Assembly (NCBI RefSeq): GCF_041146795.1
Contig: NC_135188.1
Location: forward strand, 3,395,919-3,459,918
Length of the DNA stretch: 64,000 nt
Direction of reading: 5' to 3'
Source of the DNA: Maylandia zebra
Taxonomy: Eukaryota > Chordata > Actinopteri > Cichliformes > Cichlidae
In this document: positions 61,201-64,000 of the stretch, piece after piece
Numbering within the stretch: position 1 is the stretch's first letter
How the letters are laid out: every line of letters begins with the position of its first letter
The notes under the pieces: model-generated
The model's database searches: none
The model's input: the letters and a program-made list of their open reading frames with translations, nothing else
What the model was told of the DNA's origin: nothing
Position numbers and translations under genes: made by a program

Positions 61201-62832
61201 GAGGTCATCTAGAAATGCAACAACCTCCTGGAGGTTAATTCCCTCCATCACTTTCTCCATTGTCCGTTGAAACGTGGCAGGGGAGTTAGTCAAGCCTTGA
61301 GGCATCCTCCGAAATTGCCATGTTCCAAACGGCGTTGTAAATGCTGTCTTGGGTCGATCACATGGCTCAACTTCAAGTTGATAGTACCCGCTCTTGAGAT
61401 CTAAAACAGTGAACCATTTTGAACCAGAGAGCAGAGTGAACGTCTCCTCTATACGAGGCAATGGGTATGCGTCCTTTTTGGTGAGGTTGTTTAGTCTCCG
61501 GTAATCTACAACCATTCGCAGTTCCCCATTCTTTTTCCTTACAAGCACTACTGGAGAGGCATAGGGGCTATGTGACTCCTCTATAATGCCTGTTGCCAAA
61601 AGGTCTTGGAGGTGTCTTTTCAAATCATTGAAATCAGCGGGCGAAACACGTCTTGTCCGCTCTTTGAATGGGACATGAGGTTCTAACTCAATGCGGTGAC
61701 TGACCCCCGTCACACTACCAACGTCAAGATCATGTTTCAAGAAAGCATCTGATGCTTCTTTGACAATTCTAGCCTGTATGTGCTCTTTGAATTGTGGTGA
61801 TATCGGGCTGTCCCCAAAATCAAGGCCAAGAAGCACGGCAGATTGGTTACTGTCCTCGCTATGAGAAGCTAGCAGGGACTGTGCCTGCAGAGGAGCATCT
61901 TCGGGCTGGGGGTTCAGATCAGGGAGTGCAACAGGAACCGCCCAATCAATGGGGGAGCACTCAGCAATAGCTGTTCCAGGATACAGTGTGATGCCCCGCC
62001 GAGAGGCATTTTTGACCGCAACTTTAAACTTACAGTGAGACATAGGTTTTACATCAACTATCTGGTCATAGATGATAAACCCCCCTGGTGTAGGTGTGTC
62101 CTCCGAGCCACACACAAGAGCCTGAAATTTATCGCTCCCAGGTTTAGTGTGGCAGATGGCTTTCAAAGTATACACCTCACCTGGTTTCAAATGCACCGGT
62201 ACCTTGCTGGAGAGTGCAACACGGAGGGCTTTGACCTCGTCTGCTTGGGGGTCAGCCTGCTTGAAACATTTGGTATATGCCATGACCCAGTTAGTGTCAA
62301 TGGGTAGAGTCTGCAGAAACTTTGCTCCACCCTTTTTTTGACAGTCTTGTAGCATGGGACCTAACACATTTGTGCCCACAAGAAGAGAAAACTTATCATT
62401 GTACGATTGATCTGGACTAACTAATGCTAAGATGTTGAAACACTTGTCTGTGCCACAAGCACTTTCAGGGAACTGAACTTTAGCCTCAATGTACCCCACA
62501 TATGGTACCTTTTGTCCAGCCGCACCTTCGATGTCCAGTACCTCTTTTATAGAGAACAGTTCTCTATGAGAAAGATAGCGAGAATAGAATGACTCTGATA
62601 TTATTGACACTTGGGACCCGGTGTCAATTAAACACCGACACGGAACTTGATCTAACCATGCTAAACCATCACAAGGCTCCCCAATTAGACCCTGAGGAAA
62701 CTGGGGAGGCACCGTTGGAGCTGGGGCTTCGTACATGCACTGGCTTGAAGGCTTGGAACTGCTCTGACCATCAGCTCCTGCTCGTTCCACAGCAGGAGCT
62801 CCTACTGGTTTAAAGGCAAGTTGGACTGTGGA
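58282..62832 (-). CDS. pol: Pol polyprotein (protease, RT, RNase H, integrase)
   Basis: About 1500 residues, numbered here from the GTG at 62790; the open frame begins at 62832, so translation most likely enters by frameshift from gag rather than at its own start. Aspartic protease: LIDTGSQVS, active Asp 56. Reverse transcriptase about 370-560: TVLDLKSGYYQL (Asp 464), QGLTNSPATFQ, FLDD at 526-529. RNase H about 685-805: HTDASMSGLG (Asp 693), Glu 734, Asp 760. Integrase: zinc finger H991, H996, C1023, C1026; catalytic D1057, D1116 and E1151, with 34 residues between the last two. All expected catalytic residues are present and the frame is intact. It processes itself, copies the RNA in the particle and inserts the DNA. 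Confidence 0.93.
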   Translation of the reverse strand, partial: STVQLAFKPVGAPAVERAGADGQSSSKPSSQCMYEAPAPTVPPQFPQGLIGEPCDGLAWLDQVPCRCLIDTGSQVSIISESFYSRYLSHRELFSIKEVLDIEGAAGQKVPYVGYIEAKVQFPESACGTDKCFNILALVSPDQSYNDKFSLLVGTNVLGPMLQDCQKKGGAKFLQTLPIDTNWVMAYTKCFKQADPQADEVKALRVALSSKVPVHLKPGEVYTLKAICHTKPGSDKFQALVCGSEDTPTPGGFIIYDQIVDVKPMSHCKFKVAVKNASRRGITLYPGTAIAECSPIDWAVPVALPDLNPQPEDAPLQAQSLLASHSEDSNQSAVLLGLDFGDSPISPQFKEHIQARIVKEASDAFLKHDLDVGSVTGVSHRIELEPHVPFKERTRRVSPADFNDLKRHLQDLLATGIIEESHSPYASPVVLVRKKNGELRMVVDYRRLNNLTKKDAYPLPRIEETFTLLSGSKWFTVLDLKSGYYQLEVEPCDRPKTAFTTPFGTWQFRRMPQGLTNSPATFQRTMEKVMEGINLQEVVAFLDDLIIFSNSLEEHEERVMKVLKRIAEFGLKLSPSKCKFFQTSVKYLGHVISAQGIQPDPDKITAVKDWPCPQTAKELRSFLGFTGYYRRFVRDYSCIVRPLNDLLKGELAPRHKGQKHWPRTKSPSLGAKWTPACQAAFDLIVEKLISAPVLAFANWQLPYVVHTDASMSGLGAALYQVQDGQTRVVAYASRGLSKSEKNYPVHKLEFLALKWAVSEKFHDYLYGANFKVLTDNNPLTYVLTSAKLDAASHRWLASLSIYNFDIHYKSGQHNTDADGLSRRPHGPSEEDEESLETDRRISSMLDCASLSPEEFKVLDGEAMSTVCKRHSVNVNTILGEGTQTVDTVIPAVETLLCNDSAVPDDLEDPVPLPGQSALPGMSMVDWYQLQRNDSSLARIIGILETGDETFDRKSEEPEVVLFLREKSKLLLVDGVLYRRVFDQKGKAFHQLVIPNSHRERAFQGVHDETGHMGIERTLELARARFYWPKMASYIENKCKTCERCVKRKARVQKASKLVNIKVSGPLELVCIDFLTIEPDSRDTRNILVLTDHFTKYAQAYPTRDQTAKTVSTVLWENFISHYGFPRRIHSDQGACFESEIVAELCKLAGITKSRTTPYHPRGNPVERFNRTLLDLLGTLEDKKKEEWRKYVRPLVHAYNCTKHDATGEAPFLLMFGREPRLPIDLCFGHSPRGHSTRTHIQYVRELKSRLKYAYDLASRNAEKRQLLNKRRWDAKVTALPLEVGDRVLVRNLSLRKKHKISDKWEPIVHIVVKQTDESIPVYVIRPEDAEGRERVLHRDMLLPCGFLPVNLQCDSQDVLTSSVQPLMRVDAGSNTEETRLEEEFGQDEEINFTSSQFPDNDLLADQRDVLGEQEASQPQYPLNPGAPEFIVDLTGSETANDEEVLSPAPTCGRPQRRRVPPAYLSGYQVGYKVDCKHHSSNVPMTLALLNNFFLSLQQQIAGLVQSLSGDSDGDVTL
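62773..62814 (-). promoter_or_regulatory. -1 ribosomal frameshift signal between gag and pol
   Basis: On the minus strand the gag frame reads T TTA AAC (62808-62814), a canonical X XXY YYZ slippery heptamer, two codons before the gag TAG. After a 7-nt spacer comes a perfect 10-bp stem, AGCTCCTGCT / AGCAGGAGCT (62791-62800 with 62773-62782), with an 8-nt loop. Loop bases TGGAAC can pair with GTTCCA downstream (62754-62759), forming an H-type pseudoknot. Slipping back one base enters exactly the open pol frame. Confidence 0.85.
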
Positions 62833-64000
62833 CTATTCTGTCGCTGAGCCATTGAACACTGGCTTTGCCCAGCACTGTGCCTCTCACACAATTTCTTTTG
62901 CACTAATATGGCATTGGTTGGGTTTGAACATTGTGGCAACATATGTGAATCCTCCCCACAATTATAGCAAAATTTCCCAACCCTTTTATGATCACCAGGT
63001 AGCCTAGCAGGAGTTGGTGGAGCTGGATTGTGGATTTTGGTTCTGTGCGATAGCTTCTGCCTAGTTTTATCACTTTTGGGACACTGAGAATTTGCTGCAG
63101 ATGAGCTGTTCATTAGCTCTGCTTCTAGCTGCCTGATTCTTTCCTCCAGTTGCTCTCTGGTACAAGCATCCAGCGCTGTGGGAGGTGTGCCAGAATGCCT
63201 GCCGTCATCTGCGGCTACGAGTGTTCGAGCCTGCACTTTAGTTGAGGTGCCGCTCATGTAACGTCTCCTGCGCATTTCTTTTAACTGACTCTCTTTCTCA
63301 TGCGTTCTGATTTTAAAAAGCAGCTCTGAGAAAGTGGGAATAACATGATGTGCAGATCCCACTATTTCTTTTAGATGCAGAGTGGCAATTAGAGAGTCAT
63401 CCCAGCAACCTCTGAGGAACTGCTTTAGTAGCTGAACATCAAAATCACTTCTAGGTATGCCATTACCGTCAACTACCTCCTGCAGCAACGTCTGGAGTCG
63501 GCGCAAGTAATCAGATGCCTTTTCTCCACTATTCTGATGAGTCTCTAGGTACTGGATATACAGCTCTTCACCTCCAGTGACATTGCCATAAGCCTTGTCA
63601 AGCTCATCGAGATAGTCTTTTGGTGATGCTTGAGACCCAATAGAAAGGGCCACATTCAAAGCAGGGCTAGCCAAGCTATCGAGGAAAACACGGCGCTGCT
63701 GCCCTTCGGAAAGGGTAGAGTCATTTAGTACCTGTTTAGCTCTAAGTCGCCATACCCTGTACTCTACCTCATTAGGGGGTTTTGGAGAGTTTCCTGAAAA
63801 TGAGCAGAGCTCAAAACCAGAGGGAGTGTGCATGGGCGAGTCATGTTTTACAATGTGCTCCACAATGACTCTCTGAACCTCCGCTGGCAAAGGATCAACA
63901 AGCAGGGAGTCCGCATCAAGTGCCTGTTTAGCCTTGGGCACATGGCCATCATCACAGGCGGCAGTTGACCTGGGACCTGGTGTGGACTGAGTTTTAACTC
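62802..64000 (-). CDS. gag: Gag capsid protein with CCHC zinc knuckle (partial, N-terminus outside window)
   Basis: The frame is open from the window edge to a TAG at 62802-62804. The frame can be read from 63941, but that codon is GTG and the frame continues upstream without stop, so it is not a real start. A helical capsid-like region (YRVWRLRAKQVLND, LYIQYLETHQNSGEKASDYL, QLLKQFLRGCW) is followed by a basic region and a CX2CX4HX4C knuckle, CYNCGEDSHMLPQC, about 55 residues before the stop. Gag builds the virus-like particle and the knuckle binds element RNA. The capsid layout resembles that of Gypsy-derived PNMA-type host proteins, from memory only. It overlaps pol by about 30 nt. Confidence 0.88.
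   Translation of the reverse strand, partial: VKTQSTPGPRSTAACDDGHVPKAKQALDADSLLVDPLPAEVQRVIVEHIVKHDSPMHTPSGFELCSFSGNSPKPPNEVEYRVWRLRAKQVLNDSTLSEGQQRRVFLDSLASPALNVALSIGSQASPKDYLDELDKAYGNVTGGEELYIQYLETHQNSGEKASDYLRRLQTLLQEVVDGNGIPRSDFDVQLLKQFLRGCWDDSLIATLHLKEIVGSAHHVIPTFSELLFKIRTHEKESQLKEMRRRRYMSGTSTKVQARTLVAADDGRHSGTPPTALDACTREQLEERIRQLEAELMNSSSAANSQCPKSDKTRQKLSHRTKIHNPAPPTPARLPGDHKRVGKFCYNCGEDSHMLPQCSNPTNAILVQKKLCERHSAGQSQCSMAQRQNSPQSNLPLNQ

Larger units (their letters stand above)
57152..64000 (-). mobile_element. Ty3/Gypsy LTR retrotransposon, apparently intact, 5' end outside window
   Basis: From left to right the window holds the 3' LTR (57152-58270), a polypurine tract (minus strand GCAGGGGTGGA, 58271-58281), pol (58282 to about 62832) and gag (62802 to the window edge), all on the minus strand. 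Enzyme order is protease, reverse transcriptase, RNase H, integrase, the Ty3/Gypsy order. Both long frames are free of stops, and gag and pol overlap with a -1 frameshift signal, so this copy could be recently active. The 5' LTR, primer site and gag start lie beyond 64000. The subfamily is not identified. Confidence 0.93.

Noticed and set aside
63939-63941. Start codon for gag at 63941.
   Set aside because: The codon is GTG and the frame remains open upstream to the window edge; the true start is outside.

Overview
The window looks like nuclear DNA of a ray-finned (teleost, probably percomorph) fish. Three things point there: a split vertebrate autophagy gene (fyco1) with ordinary GT-AG introns, a tandem cluster of chemokine receptor genes of the XCR1 type beside it, and a dense load of fish-type mobile elements (Tc1/mariner, hAT MITE, L2-like LINEs, Ty3/Gypsy LTR elements) with long CA and AT microsatellites. 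The FYCO1-XCR1 neighbourhood is also found in mammals, so the block is conserved synteny. I cannot name the species; cichlid-like is only a guess.

Layout. 1-9150: no host gene seen; LINE and Tc1/mariner remnants and the downstream flank of fyco1. 9151-25130: fyco1 on the minus strand. I assembled 17 coding exons that join in frame to 1495 codons (RUN, long coiled coil, FYVE, LIR, GOLD), plus a likely non-coding first exon and promoter near 25.0-25.2 kb. A Tc1 element with a nested MITE sits in one intron, and a long TG repeat lies just inside another. 25.3-29.3 kb: broken LINEs, a truncated LTR-like piece and a frameshifted ORF for a small signal-peptide/coiled-coil protein. 29.9-44.8 kb: three xcr1-like genes on the plus strand; the first and third are open, the middle one is a pseudogene whose second half is replaced by an L2-like LINE. 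Solo LTRs lie at 32.9 and 45.2 kb. 48-49.4 kb: a second mariner-family copy with a nearly complete transposase. 50.9-52 kb: a LINE endonuclease remnant.

52421-56026 is a complete, recent LTR element on the minus strand with a 5-bp target duplication. It has no visible gag or pol but carries one 770-codon repeat-rich ORF. Next to its 5' LTR there is no tRNA-type primer site. Instead an 11-nt sequence is perfectly complementary to a site inside its own LTR, the layout of Tf1/sushi-type self-priming elements. This is the most unusual system in the window. 57152-64000 is most of an apparently intact Ty3/Gypsy element on the minus strand (3' LTR, pol, gag; the 5' end is outside). Its gag and pol are joined by a textbook -1 frameshift signal: the heptamer TTTAAAC, a 7-nt spacer and a 10-bp stem able to form a pseudoknot.

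Functionally, the host genes are an autophagosome/lysosome transport adaptor and a small lymphoid chemokine receptor family. The rest is transposable-element history, which has visibly shaped the receptor cluster. All exon joins, family names and functions are read from sequence by eye and need homology or transcript confirmation.
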